Of a DNA stretch of 42,778 nucleotides, positions 24,473-32,182 are shown piece after piece. The notes beneath the pieces were generated by a model. It was not told the origin of the DNA, searched no databases, and was given only the letters and a program-made list of their open reading frames with translations. How positions within the stretch are numbered: position 1 is the stretch's first letter; each line of letters starts with the position of its first letter. The position numbers were made by a program, and so were the translations under genes. Origin of the DNA: an uncultured Lachnospiraceae bacterium (lineage in GTDB: Bacteria > Bacillota > Clostridia > Lachnospirales > Lachnospiraceae); contig CAMBLG010000018.1 in the NCBI GenBank assembly GCA_945868435.1, positions 1 to 42,778 of the forward strand. Reading direction: 5' to 3'.

Positions 24473-26734
24473 TCAGAACCCGGTGGCCGGGTTAAAGTCA
24501 AATTGTATCAGGGCACCGGAAAAAGCGTTTTGGCTTTGGCAATAGTTCTCCAGCGCATCCTTCATCTGCACCAGTTCTTCATACTGTTCCCCCTTTAGGT
24601 AAACGACCTTGCGATACACATCATTCACCTTGGCAACCGCCGCATCCGCCGGACCCACAACATGAATCCGAAATGCCCGCTCCACCACCTGCTTCTTAAG
24701 CAGCTCCGCTACAAGATCCGCAGTCTCCTCCACCTTCTCGAGTACTGCTCCGGTGCAGTGCACCACCAGCATATTCCAGACCGGCGGATACGACATCATG
24801 TACCGATACGCAATCTCTTTGTCGTAAAAGGCCCGGTAATCCTGATTTCTGGCCGCAACAATGGCGTAATTCTCCGGATCATAAGTCTGAATGACTGCCT
24901 GTCCCGGCTGACGGCCCCGGCCCGCACGCCCCACTGCCTGTGTCAGAAGCTGAAAGGTGCGCTCTGCCGCGTGAAAATCGCTGACATGCAGCGACATGTC
25001 TGCTGCCAGCACTCCCACCAGTGTCACATTGGAAAAGTCGTGACCTTTGACGATCATCTGCGTTCCGATCAGGATATCCGCCTCCTGATTGGCAAAGGCC
25101 GACAAAATTTTCTCATAGGAATCCTTGGCCCTGGTGGTATCAAAGTCCATGCGCATGATCCGGGCAGACGGAAACCGTTTCTGCACCAGTTCCTCTATCC
25201 GCTGTGTGCCTGCCTTGAAGCTTCCCAGATACTTGCTGCCGCAGGACGGGCACACCTGCGGTTCCGGCTCTTCGTATCCGCAATAGTGGCAGATCATCCG
25301 GTGCCCCTGATGTAAACTTAAGGACACATCGCAATGAGGACATTTTACCACATATCCGCACGCTCTGCATGAAAGAAATCCCGATAACCCTCTGCGGTTT
25401 AAAAAAAGCATGATCTGCTGGCCCTTATTCAGCCGGTCCTCCATCAGTTCCTGCAGGCGTACGCTCAAGATGGAGCGATTCCCCTCCATCAATTCTTTTC
25501 GCATATCCACGATCTCACATTCCGGCAGCGGTTTGTGGTCAACCCTCTCCGTGAGGGTGAGTAACCGGTAGTTGCCCTGTTCCACCTGATAAAAGCTGTC
25601 CACCGACGGCGTAGCCGAGCCCAAGATCACACTGGCGCGATTCATCCTCGCCCTCTGGATGGCCACCTCTCTGGCATGATACCGCGGTGCCGTCTCACTC
25701 TTGTACGAATTCTCATGTTCCTCGTCAATAATGATGAGGCCCAGCCGTTCAAACGGGGTAAAAAGCGCCGATCGCGGACCAATCATGATATCGATGTCTC
25801 CCGCCTTGGCACGCTCGAACTGATCATAGCGTTCCCCTCCCGACAGTCTGGAATTCATAATGGAAACCCGGTCTCCAAACCGGTTATAAAACCGCATGAC
25901 CGTCTGATAGGTCAATGCAATCTCGGGAATCAGTACGATGGCCTGCTGCCCCTTCTCAAGGACACGGGCGATCAGTTCCATATACACCTCGGTCTTGCCG
26001 CTTCCGGTTACCCCCTGCAGGAGATAAGTCTGCGGATTCCCCCTGTCCATGTCGAGACTCACTTCATCCACAACACGCTGCTGTTCTTCATTCAATATCT
26101 TATGATATTCCTGCTTCGTCAGATGTGCCACCGGATTGCGATAGCTCGCAGTGGAATGGACCGCAAGGATATTCTCCTGCTCCATTGCCCGTATCGTCGC
26201 CGCCGAGACATTTAGTTTCTGCGTCACCAATCCATAGTCCAACACCTGCTGACCGATCAGCTCCCGCAAAAGCCTCGCCTTCGCCTTGCTGTGTTTGCTT
26301 TCATACAACGCCAGCTTGGCCCTCGCTCTGGTTTCCGGAAGCAAAAGCTCGACACTCCGCTTCTCAACACTTTTGGTCTTCTGCTTGATGGGAATAACCG
26401 TCTTCAATGCCTGATTCATGGTAGAACCGTAATTTCTTCGCATCCAGCCGGCCAGCGCGATCAGCTGGGATTCGATGGCAACACTTCCCTTTCGGATTCC
26501 AAGCAGAGGGCGGATCCGTTCCACGTCCCATTCCGGCTGATCGGTAAGCTCAATCACATATCCGGTTATAATTCTCTTTCCGAAAGGAATGTCCACCTGA
26601 ACCCCTACCGCAATGTTCTCCATTAGTTCCGGGGGCACAAGATACTGAAACGTTTTATCCAATTTGTCCACCGATATGTCCACGATGACATTGGCATAGA
26701 CAGTCGGCGCTTTCGTCTGTGTATTCTCACTCAT
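24473..26734 (-). CDS. priA: Primosomal protein N' (replication-restart helicase PriA)
   Basis: 753 residues. Restarts stalled forks by binding branched DNA and loading the replisome. N-terminal 3'-DNA-binding domain, winged helix, then SF2 helicase motifs: Walker A GVTGSGKTEVY, DEEHENSYKSE, GSATPSVDS and the Q-x-x-GRAGR region (TQAVGRAGRGRQPGQ). Two zinc-binding clusters lie between (CRACGYVVKCPHC and CHYCG with CPSCG). It begins the long minus-strand cluster that runs to thiN. Confidence 0.97.
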   Translation of the reverse strand: MSENTQTKAPTVYANVIVDISVDKLDKTFQYLVPPELMENIAVGVQVDIPFGKRIITGYVIELTDQPEWDVERIRPLLGIRKGSVAIESQLIALAGWMRRNYGSTMNQALKTVIPIKQKTKSVEKRSVELLLPETRARAKLALYESKHSKAKARLLRELIGQQVLDYGLVTQKLNVSAATIRAMEQENILAVHSTASYRNPVAHLTKQEYHKILNEEQQRVVDEVSLDMDRGNPQTYLLQGVTGSGKTEVYMELIARVLEKGQQAIVLIPEIALTYQTVMRFYNRFGDRVSIMNSRLSGGERYDQFERAKAGDIDIMIGPRSALFTPFERLGLIIIDEEHENSYKSETAPRYHAREVAIQRARMNRASVILGSATPSVDSFYQVEQGNYRLLTLTERVDHKPLPECEIVDMRKELMEGNRSILSVRLQELMEDRLNKGQQIMLFLNRRGLSGFLSCRACGYVVKCPHCDVSLSLHQGHRMICHYCGYEEPEPQVCPSCGSKYLGSFKAGTQRIEELVQKRFPSARIMRMDFDTTRAKDSYEKILSAFANQEADILIGTQMIVKGHDFSNVTLVGVLAADMSLHVSDFHAAERTFQLLTQAVGRAGRGRQPGQAVIQTYDPENYAIVAARNQDYRAFYDKEIAYRYMMSYPPVWNMLVVHCTGAVLEKVEETADLVAELLKKQVVERAFRIHVVGPADAAVAKVNDVYRKVVYLKGEQYEELVQMKDALENYCQSQNAFSGALIQFDFNPATGF

Positions 26735-26851
26735 GTTTACTCAATCATACGTTTCAAAACGCAAAAAACTCCTCATATATCATATATGTCTTTTGTCATT
26801 TTTTCAAGCATAACCATGCATATTCTATCTGCGTCAGGAGATACTGATAGC

Positions 26852-27262
26852 ATGAACCGAAAAACATTTTTTATTTGCGGATTAACCGGCTGGTGCATGG
26901 AGATACTCTTCACCTCCTTTGCCACTCTGTTGCAGGGGGACTTCCGCCTCACCGGACGAACCTCCGTCTGGATGTTTCCCATCTATGGTATGGCAGCGGT
27001 CATCGGTCCGATTTATAAGAAAATTGAACATTGGCCTGTCCTCGGAAGGGGAATTCTCTATGCATGCGGCATCACGGCCACGGAATTTATAAGTGGAAGC
27101 ATTCTCAAACTTTTTTCGGCGTGTCCGTGGGACTATTCCGACAGTCTGCTGCATATTAATGGAGTAGTACGATTGGATTATTTTCCCTTCTGGGTTGCGG
27201 CGGGCCTTGTCTTTGAACGGCTCTTATGCTATATGGAAGAAAAACAATCTTCTTTGGCGTAA
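26852..27262 (+). CDS. Putative ABC-transporter-permease-like membrane protein (CmpB family)
   Basis: 136 residues with about four hydrophobic segments. FFICGLTGWCMEILFTSFA at the N-terminus, then MFPIYGMAAVIGPIYKKI, GILYACGITATEFISGSIL and a tail with CPWDYSD and YFPFWVAAGLVFERLL are the marks of the family annotated as putative ABC transporter permease (PF06541-like). Function is not known. The start at 26852 follows AGGAG; a longer frame adds 22 doubtful residues. It is a lone plus-strand gene, divergent from priA. Confidence 0.8.
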   Translation: MNRKTFFICGLTGWCMEILFTSFATLLQGDFRLTGRTSVWMFPIYGMAAVIGPIYKKIEHWPVLGRGILYACGITATEFISGSILKLFSACPWDYSDSLLHINGVVRLDYFPFWVAAGLVFERLLCYMEEKQSSLA

Positions 27263-27274
27263 GTAAAGGCAGGG

Positions 27275-27318
27275 CACAAAAAAGGAGACTCTCCCTACGA
27301 GATGTCTCCTTTTTTGTG
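27275..27318. terminator. Bidirectional terminator between the CmpB-like gene and pyrI
   Basis: Perfect 15-bp stem: CACAAAAAAGGAGAC (27275-27289) with GTCTCCTTTTTTGTG (27304-27318), 14-nt loop. T-runs occur on both strands, so it serves both convergent genes. Confidence 0.9.
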
Positions 27319-27333
27319 TATATCCGTCCTCCG

Positions 27334-27780
27334 TTAATGGCTTCTTCTGCGGTTGGGATTCACATATTTCTCCTCGCAGTATTTGCAGCGGTACACTTCC
27401 TTTTCCTCATCCGTCAACAGGAAAATCTGATCCAGCTCCTGTTCAATGGAAGTGACGCATCTGGGATTTTTGCACTTAATCACATTCTTGACCTGCTTCG
27501 GCAGCGTCAGAATTTTCTTCTCAACGATCGTATCCCCCTTAATTACATTGACGGTAATGTTGTGATCGATAAAACCAAGGATGTCCAGATCAAGCGCCTC
27601 CACCGGACATTCCACCTTGATAATATCCTTCTTCCCCATCTTATTACTCTTGGCATTCTTGATGATTGCCACGGTACAATCCAGCTTGTCCAGCTTTAAG
27701 TCATGATAAATCTGAAGACTCATTCCCGCCTGAATATGGTCCAGAACAAAGCCCTCGTGAATTCCACTGATATTAAGCAT
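27334..27780 (-). CDS. pyrI: Aspartate carbamoyltransferase regulatory subunit
   Basis: 148 residues. N-terminal allosteric nucleotide-binding domain and C-terminal zinc domain with the four structural cysteines (CKNPRC and CKYC) that contact PyrB. Its presence predicts CTP/ATP-regulated ATCase of the E. coli type. It overlaps the end of pyrB by 8 bp. Confidence 0.95.
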   Translation of the reverse strand: MLNISGIHEGFVLDHIQAGMSLQIYHDLKLDKLDCTVAIIKNAKSNKMGKKDIIKVECPVEALDLDILGFIDHNITVNVIKGDTIVEKKILTLPKQVKNVIKCKNPRCVTSIEQELDQIFLLTDEEKEVYRCKYCEEKYVNPNRRRSH

Positions 27781-28705
27781 GTTCGTCCTCCTTTGCAGCC
27801 TCCAGCAACGTCAGGATCAATGCCATGCGCACATACACGCCATACTGTGCCTGCTTAAAATAAGCCGCTCTCGGGTCATCATCCACCTCGACAGAGATCT
27901 CGTTAACCCGAGGCAGTGGGTGCAGCACAAGCATGTCCGGTCTCGCCAGTTCCATCTTCTCCTTGGTCAGAATATAGAAATCTTTCAGGCGGACGTAGTC
28001 CTCCTCATTGAAAAAGCGCTCCCTCTGCACTCTTGTCATGTAGAGCACATCCAGCTCTCCCATGGCATCTTCCAGCCGCTCCATCTCCTTGAACTCCACG
28101 CCGTTGGCCACCAGCACGTCCTCTCTGATGTAATCCGGAAGTCTCAGTTCCTCCGGGGAAATCAATACAAACTTCACGTTGTCATAGCGGATCAGCGCAT
28201 TGATCAAAGAATGCACCGTCCGACCAAATTTCAAATCTCCACACAGGCCGATGGTCAGATCATTCAGTCTTCCTTTCAGGGAACGAATGGTCAACAGATC
28301 TGTCAGCGTCTGGGTCGGATGCTGATGTCCGCCGTCTCCCGCGTTGATGACCGGAATCTTAGACTTCTGGGATGCAACAAGTGCCGCGCCCTCCTTCGGA
28401 TGGCGCATTGCGCATATATCTGCATAGCAGGAAATCACACGGATTGTGTCAGAAATGCTCTCACCCTTCGCCGCTGAAGAAGAATCAGCACTGGCAAAAC
28501 CTAACACAGATCCCCCCAGGTTCAGCATGGCCGCCTCAAAGCTCAACCGGGTTCTTGTACTTGGCTCATAAAAACAGGTGGCAAGCTTTTTGCCGTCACA
28601 TGCATGGGCATATTTGTCTGGGTTCTTCTCGATGTCTCCGGCCAGATCCAACAGGGTGTCCAGCTCCTCCACCGTGAAATCCAGAGGACTCATAAGATGT
28701 CTCAT
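27773..28705 (-). CDS. pyrB: Aspartate carbamoyltransferase catalytic subunit
   Basis: 310 residues, the normal length, from the ATG at 28705 ([10 protein letters not shown]), which has TAGGAGG 7 nt upstream; an upstream in-frame ATG is out of reach of that site and within the promoter. Carbamoyl-phosphate site STRTRLSFE, the HPTQTLTDL block and the HPLPRVNEI block are intact. It makes carbamoyl-aspartate in pyrimidine synthesis. The predicted leader is only about 25 nt, so there is no room for a PyrR attenuator. Confidence 0.96.
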   Translation of the reverse strand: MRHLMSPLDFTVEELDTLLDLAGDIEKNPDKYAHACDGKKLATCFYEPSTRTRLSFEAAMLNLGGSVLGFASADSSSAAKGESISDTIRVISCYADICAMRHPKEGAALVASQKSKIPVINAGDGGHQHPTQTLTDLLTIRSLKGRLNDLTIGLCGDLKFGRTVHSLINALIRYDNVKFVLISPEELRLPDYIREDVLVANGVEFKEMERLEDAMGELDVLYMTRVQRERFFNEEDYVRLKDFYILTKEKMELARPDMLVLHPLPRVNEISVEVDDDPRAAYFKQAQYGVYVRMALILTLLEAAKEDEHA

Positions 28706-28736
28706 ATTCTTCCTCCTACGTTTATGCATTTTCACT

Positions 28737-28765
28737 ATCATATAATAATGCTGACCCGATTTCAA
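28737..28765 (-). promoter_or_regulatory. Promoter of pyrBI
   Basis: TTGAAA (28760-28765), 17-bp spacer, TATGAT (28737-28742) on the minus strand, with a predicted start about 25 nt before the pyrB ATG. Confidence 0.7.
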
Positions 28766-28776
28766 GATAAAATACA

Positions 28777-28804
28777 TTGCATTTTTATATTTTTTTAGTA
28801 CAAT
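28777..28804 (+). promoter_or_regulatory. Possible promoter of the PH-domain gene
   Basis: TTGCAT (28777-28782), 16 bp, TACAAT (28799-28804). It is divergent from and adjacent to the pyrBI promoter, in a very A/T-rich gap. Confidence 0.4.
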
Positions 28805-28887
28805 AAAATAGAGAATTTTTTTGTAAAATCAAAAGAAAAATCAAATGAAAACCAAAATGAAATCATGGGAATTGGGAGGGTAAGCAA

Positions 28888-29322
28888 ATGGCTGATGAAA
28901 AGATATTAGAGAATACCATGGACAATGAAGATGAGGTAATGTTTACGGAGCGGAAGCGCATACTGTTCTTCGGTCTTCCCTGGACATTTACCAAATACAC
29001 GATTACGCCGAGTCTGCTCACAACAGACCGGGGGCTTTTGAATACGGTGGAGGATGACTGCTACATGTACAAGATTCAGGATGTCAAGCTCACGGCCTCT
29101 CTGATCGAGCGCATTTTCGGTCTGGCTACCTTAATCTGTTACACCGGTGATGTGACGGACTCTGAGCTCAAGCTGATCCACATCAAACACGGAAAAGAGA
29201 TCAAGTCCTATCTGCTCAAAGCGTCCGAAGCAGCGCGCTTAAAGAGACGCACCCTAAACACCATGGATATCAGTGCCAAGAGCCTGGATATCGACCTTGA
29301 CGGAATCCCGGATGACATGTAA
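28888..29322 (+). CDS. Bacterial PH-domain-like protein
   Basis: 144 residues, cytosolic, no signal peptide. The core (about 20-110: ERKRILFFGLPWTFTKYTITPSLLTTDRG ... MYKIQDVKLTASLIERIFGLATLICYTGD) has the beta-strand plus amphipathic helix pattern of bacterial PH (bPH2/DUF304-like) domains, including the TTDRGLLNT and I-x-DV-x-LT-x-SLIER-x-FG marks. The C-terminus ends in a short acidic tail. GGGAGGG stands before the ATG. Role unknown. Confidence 0.75.
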   Translation: MADEKILENTMDNEDEVMFTERKRILFFGLPWTFTKYTITPSLLTTDRGLLNTVEDDCYMYKIQDVKLTASLIERIFGLATLICYTGDVTDSELKLIHIKHGKEIKSYLLKASEAARLKRRTLNTMDISAKSLDIDLDGIPDDM

Positions 29323-29340
29323 CCCGAACATGGGTAAGTG

Positions 29341-30021
29341 TTAACACGGTCTGCAACAGCAGCTGCACAGAATCTGCATACACAGAAGGCTCATACAGAA
29401 ATTGTTGTAACTGCTGTATGGGCGTTCGTAGCTGCTTCCCATATTGGTATACCAGGTGCCGCCATACTGCAGGTTCTGCTGAAACTGACGATACTCCAGG
29501 TTGCTGGGTTCCAAAGACACCGCACGATTGATGTGCTCTAAGGCCGTAGCGGTATTCCCCATTCCCTGATTGGCCATGGCGCTGTAGTAATACCAACGCC
29601 CGCTGCGCTCGGAAAACGGAATATCGTTCAGCACATGGAGCGCTTCCTCGAAGCTTCGGTTGCGCAGATAATTGATGGCCGCCTGCATCTTTGGCGACTG
29701 CTCCTGATTCGCGGAACGATACGTATTATTGCCATAATAATATGTGCCGGAGAAACCTCCGAACGGTCCTTCCTGCGCAGTACGGGAACCGCCTGTCCTT
29801 CCGGTGCTGCCGTAATTTCCGGAAGTTCCCTGCTGGCGTTCCTTCATAATCTGGTCATACGCCTGCTGCACCTGCTTGAAGCGTTCTTCTGCCTGCTCTT
29901 TATTAGGATTGTTTACATTTGCATCCGGATGATATTTACGGCTCAACGTCCGGTATGCCTTCTTGATTTCTTCATCCGAGGCGCTGCGGCTGATTCCCAG
30001 CACCTGATATGGGTCTGTCAT
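29341..30021 (-). CDS. J-domain protein with a TPR-like region and Cys-rich C-terminus
   Basis: 226 residues. The N-terminal J domain (about 1-65) has the HPD motif at 31-33 (KYHPDANV), so it should stimulate a DnaK ATPase. A Gly/Ser/Tyr-rich linker (about 66-110) follows, then a TPR-like helical pair ([16 protein letters not shown] ... [20 protein letters not shown]), and a C-terminal tail ending [18 protein letters not shown] with seven cysteines, which could be lipidated, membrane-attached or metal-binding. The start overlaps the end of the DUF5685 gene by 4 bp, so the two are probably made together. It is not a canonical DnaJ: no zinc-finger domain. Confidence 0.82.
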   Translation of the reverse strand: MTDPYQVLGISRSASDEEIKKAYRTLSRKYHPDANVNNPNKEQAEERFKQVQQAYDQIMKERQQGTSGNYGSTGRTGGSRTAQEGPFGGFSGTYYYGNNTYRSANQEQSPKMQAAINYLRNRSFEEALHVLNDIPFSERSGRWYYYSAMANQGMGNTATALEHINRAVSLEPSNLEYRQFQQNLQYGGTWYTNMGSSYERPYSSYNNFCMSLLCMQILCSCCCRPC

Positions 30022-30893
30022 GCTTTTTCCCCTATGTTATGATTACTATTGTTTCGGTTCTTTTTCTTCTTTCGTTTCAGTTGCAGATATTCATACTTGG
30101 ACCACACACCGGAGTAGAGGATGTTCCTCAAAATATCCGCATGCAGAAGAATCGGCAGCCGCTCGAAGGACTTGGCACACTCCGACATCATACTGGTCAT
30201 CATGAGCCGGCAAAGAGTCTCAAATTCCTGCTCATCCTCTGTCTCCATAAAACGCAGAGGATTGTAGGAATCCTTCTTCTCATCCTGTCTGAAATCCTCA
30301 TACGCATCCATGAGATACACAAATTTGCCCAGATAAAAGCCAAGTGTCCTCAGCTCATCATACCACTCGTCTTCTCTCCATGCAAATATTTCTCCCAACA
30401 TTTCTCCGGTAAGTCCCGCTACCAGATCAATGTTTGTCTCCTTGTTCTCCTCGTACTCTGCCAGCTTCTCGATATAACGTTCCACCGCTTTCGTCTGTCT
30501 TGGATAGTTTTCTGCCACCCGTTCGTAATCACTTTTCAGCATAGCCGCAAAGGTCTTCTTGGTGTAGCTCTTATCATCCTTCCAGTCATCCACAAGATTG
30601 TAGTATGCCAAAAGCACATTCATCTGTGCCGCATAATCCTGAATCTCATTGGTGCGGTACAGACGCTTTTTGACCGGATGAACCATACAGGTAAACTGCG
30701 CACTCTCCGTCTTAGGCTCATACAGTCCGGTCAGGAGCACCACCAGAAAGGTCATATCATAATTTAAGAGCACCTGTCCCTTTGCTCCGCAAAAGTCGCG
30801 CAGACTTCTGCACAGTCCGCAGTAATAAGAGCGATACATCTGCTTATTTTCTTCCGATAATTCCTGACTGTTTACATTGATATAGCCAAACAT
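30018..30893 (-). CDS. DUF5685-family protein
   Basis: 291 residues from ATG 30893 ([13 protein letters not shown]), with GAGGAGAT upstream; a longer frame adds 17 residues without support. N-terminal cysteines at C25, C28 and C35 ([14 protein letters not shown]) look like a metal or redox site, followed by a mostly helical domain rich in charged residues (for example [31 protein letters not shown]). The Asp/Glu-rich D-x-x-x-D motif (YLMDAYED) is reminiscent of helical prenyl-chain enzymes, but that is only a shape resemblance. Members of this family sit next to J-domain genes in Lachnospiraceae. Function unknown. Confidence 0.75.
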   Translation of the reverse strand: MFGYINVNSQELSEENKQMYRSYYCGLCRSLRDFCGAKGQVLLNYDMTFLVVLLTGLYEPKTESAQFTCMVHPVKKRLYRTNEIQDYAAQMNVLLAYYNLVDDWKDDKSYTKKTFAAMLKSDYERVAENYPRQTKAVERYIEKLAEYEENKETNIDLVAGLTGEMLGEIFAWREDEWYDELRTLGFYLGKFVYLMDAYEDFRQDEKKDSYNPLRFMETEDEQEFETLCRLMMTSMMSECAKSFERLPILLHADILRNILYSGVWSKYEYLQLKRKKKKNRNNSNHNIGEKA

Positions 30894-30913
30894 TGGATCT
30901 CCTCTATACTCGC

Positions 30914-31309
30914 TTATGACTTGCGGATGAACTTCTCTCTGCATTTCGGGCAGGAGATTTCGATCTTGCCGTGACCCTTAGGAACTCTTACTTCCTGCTT
31001 GCAGGTCGGACATTTGAAAAAGCGATAAGTCTTCATCTGCTGCATGCGCTTTTTCTTCTTGTTCCACTGCACGGTACAGTTGTATCTGAAATTCACATAC
31101 TTCTGGTTTTCCTCATATCGCTTCGCTGTGTTCCTGGAGAAAACTCTGAAATACATATAAATCATTAACGCCAGCGCCAGAATACTGAATATCCCCAGTC
31201 TCGTAAAAAGTCCCAGCAGAAGCAGAATCAGCACAACCCAGGATTGCATCCGCGCCAGTTCATCCATTCCGTTTCGTCCCGACATGAATCGGTATAATTT
31301 TTCTCTCAT
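30914..31309 (-). CDS. Membrane protein with a C-terminal zinc ribbon
   Basis: 131 residues from ATG 31309 (MREKLYRFMSGRNG). Two hydrophobic segments (about 22-55) are followed by a basic cytoplasmic stretch (VQWNKKKKRMQQMK) and a zinc ribbon with CPTC and CPKC near the end. AGAGG lies 9 nt upstream. It lies 20 bp before the DUF5685 gene in the same direction, so it is likely the first gene of a three-gene unit with DUF5685 and the J-domain protein. Function unknown. Confidence 0.75.
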   Translation of the reverse strand: MREKLYRFMSGRNGMDELARMQSWVVLILLLLGLFTRLGIFSILALALMIYMYFRVFSRNTAKRYEENQKYVNFRYNCTVQWNKKKKRMQQMKTYRFFKCPTCKQEVRVPKGHGKIEISCPKCREKFIRKS

Positions 31310-31342
31310 AGTCACAGCCTCTTTCTTGATATTTGGTGATAA

Positions 31343-31392
31343 CAAAAATGCTACTTTCAGCACTCATTACTACCAAGTGCTACAAGTAGCAT
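31343..31392 (-). terminator. Terminator of RNase P RNA
   Basis: Nested hairpin on the minus strand: outer 9-bp stem ATGCTACTT / AAGTAGCAT (31384-31392 and 31348-31356), inner 6-bp stem AGCACT / AGTGCT, followed by five T residues (31343-31347). It lies 70-80 bp after the RNA and 35 bp before the zinc-ribbon gene. Confidence 0.75.
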
Positions 31393-31469
31393 CTTACTCT
31401 CCAAAAGATTCCACGTCAACTGACGTATTGTCTTTTAAGAAAGAGTTTAGAATCTGTTTATAAGTTGCA

Positions 31470-31879
31470 TTGAGCAGAACGATAAGCCGGGTTATGTCGT
31501 TGGGTGATCATCTATCTAGGACGACTGTCGCCAGCCGCCTCAAGCGACCTACCTAAAGCTGGCGGGCCACGTCAACGCTTTGTTTCGGTCTTGCTTCGAA
31601 TGGGGTTTACAATGCCCCCTCTGTTACCAGAGGAGCGGTAGTCTCTTACACTGCCCTTCCACCCTTACCACTGAGAGGCATCAAAGATGCAACTCCTGCG
31701 CACTTGCCTTCCCGAAGGGAATTGCATGGCAAGTGCTCCTTGTGGCGGTTTGCTTTCTGTTGCACTTTCCTTAGAGTTTCCTCCACCGGCCGTTAACCGG
31801 CATCCTGCCCTATGAAGCCCGGACTTTCCTCACCTGCGGGATTTCTCCACTTGCAGCCGCGATCACCTGTCCTGCACAA
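31470..31879 (-). ncRNA. rnpB: RNase P RNA, type A
   Basis: The minus strand contains the universal blocks: GAGGAAAGTCCGGGC (CRI) near the 5' end with CAGGATGCC, the ACAGAAAGCAAACCGCC block, GGTAAGGGTGGAAGGGC, and the AACCCGGCTTATCG block near the 3' end. P1 can form between GTGCAGGAC at the 5' end and GTTCTGCTC at the 3' end, which sets the ends to about 31879 and 31470. It cleaves pre-tRNA leaders with the rnpA protein, whose gene is not in the window. Confidence 0.93.
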
Positions 31880-31888
31880 TGCGTAGAT

Positions 31889-31894
31889 ACTATA
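31889..31894 (-). promoter_or_regulatory. Extended -10 of the RNase P RNA promoter
   Basis: TATAGT preceded by TG at the right distance (about 10 nt before the RNA 5' end). No good -35 box is found 17 bp upstream (CTTATC). A palindrome, 31894-31914, occupies the spacer, so the natural -35 may have been displaced. Confidence 0.4.
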
Positions 31895-31914
31895 TCATGT
31901 GCTTCGCACATGAT
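31894..31914. repeat. Palindrome 1, 9-bp arms with GAA loop
   Basis: Arms ATCATGTGC and GCACATGAT around TTC; on the minus strand the apex is GCGAAGC, a sequence known to form a very stable DNA mini-hairpin. Confidence 0.75.
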
Positions 31915-31948
31915 AAGCCTGCGGCTGATACCTATGCGCATTCGCGCG

Positions 31949-31978
31949 TGATATAATTCGCTTCCGCTCATTATATCA
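31949..31978. repeat. Palindrome 2, TGATATAAT / ATTATATCA
   Basis: Perfect 9-bp arms (31949-31957 and 31970-31978), 12-nt loop that reads GAGCGGAAGCGA on the minus strand. A GCGC / GCGC mini-hairpin stands directly before it (31937-31948). Confidence 0.7.
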
Positions 31979-32025
31979 TAAAATATTTTGGGTTGCAAAC
32001 TGTTTTCACTACCAATTCAGCTGCA

Positions 32026-32098
32026 CCCAAATATTCGCAAAATCGCACGGTTCCCGTGCTTTCCCGCTGCTTCGCAGCTAATTTTGCTCATATTTGGG
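32026..32098. repeat. Palindrome 3, branched (two hairpins in one stem)
   Basis: Outer arms 32026-32043 and 32081-32098 match at 16 of 18 positions (9 and 7 bp separated by a 2-bp mismatch). Inside lie two small hairpins: GCACGG-TTC-CCGTGC (32045-32059) and GCTGC-TTC-GCAGC (32066-32078). The whole element could form a three-way junction or cloverleaf in DNA or RNA. Confidence 0.75.
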
Positions 32099-32107
32099 CG
32101 CTCACCT

Positions 32108-32170
32108 CATGTGCATCACAATGATGTCTTTGCCGTGCAAGCACGCCACGACATCATTGTGATGCACATG
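32108..32170. repeat. Palindrome 4, perfect 21-bp inverted repeat
   Basis: Arms 32108-32128 and 32150-32170 are identical in inverted orientation over 21 bp, with a nested CGTGC / GCACG hairpin in the 21-nt loop. It lies 12 bp after the nucleoside-kinase stop on the minus strand, but no T-run follows, so it is not a standard intrinsic terminator. Confidence 0.85.
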
Positions 32171-32182
32171 GCTGAACTGTTG

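Noticed and set aside
28706..28776. PyrR attenuator before pyrB
   Set aside because: The predicted leader is about 25 nt, too short for an anti-terminator/terminator pair or a PyrR binding loop.
31880..32182. CRISPR array
   Set aside because: The repeats are different palindromes, not a single direct repeat with regular spacers, and no cas genes are near.
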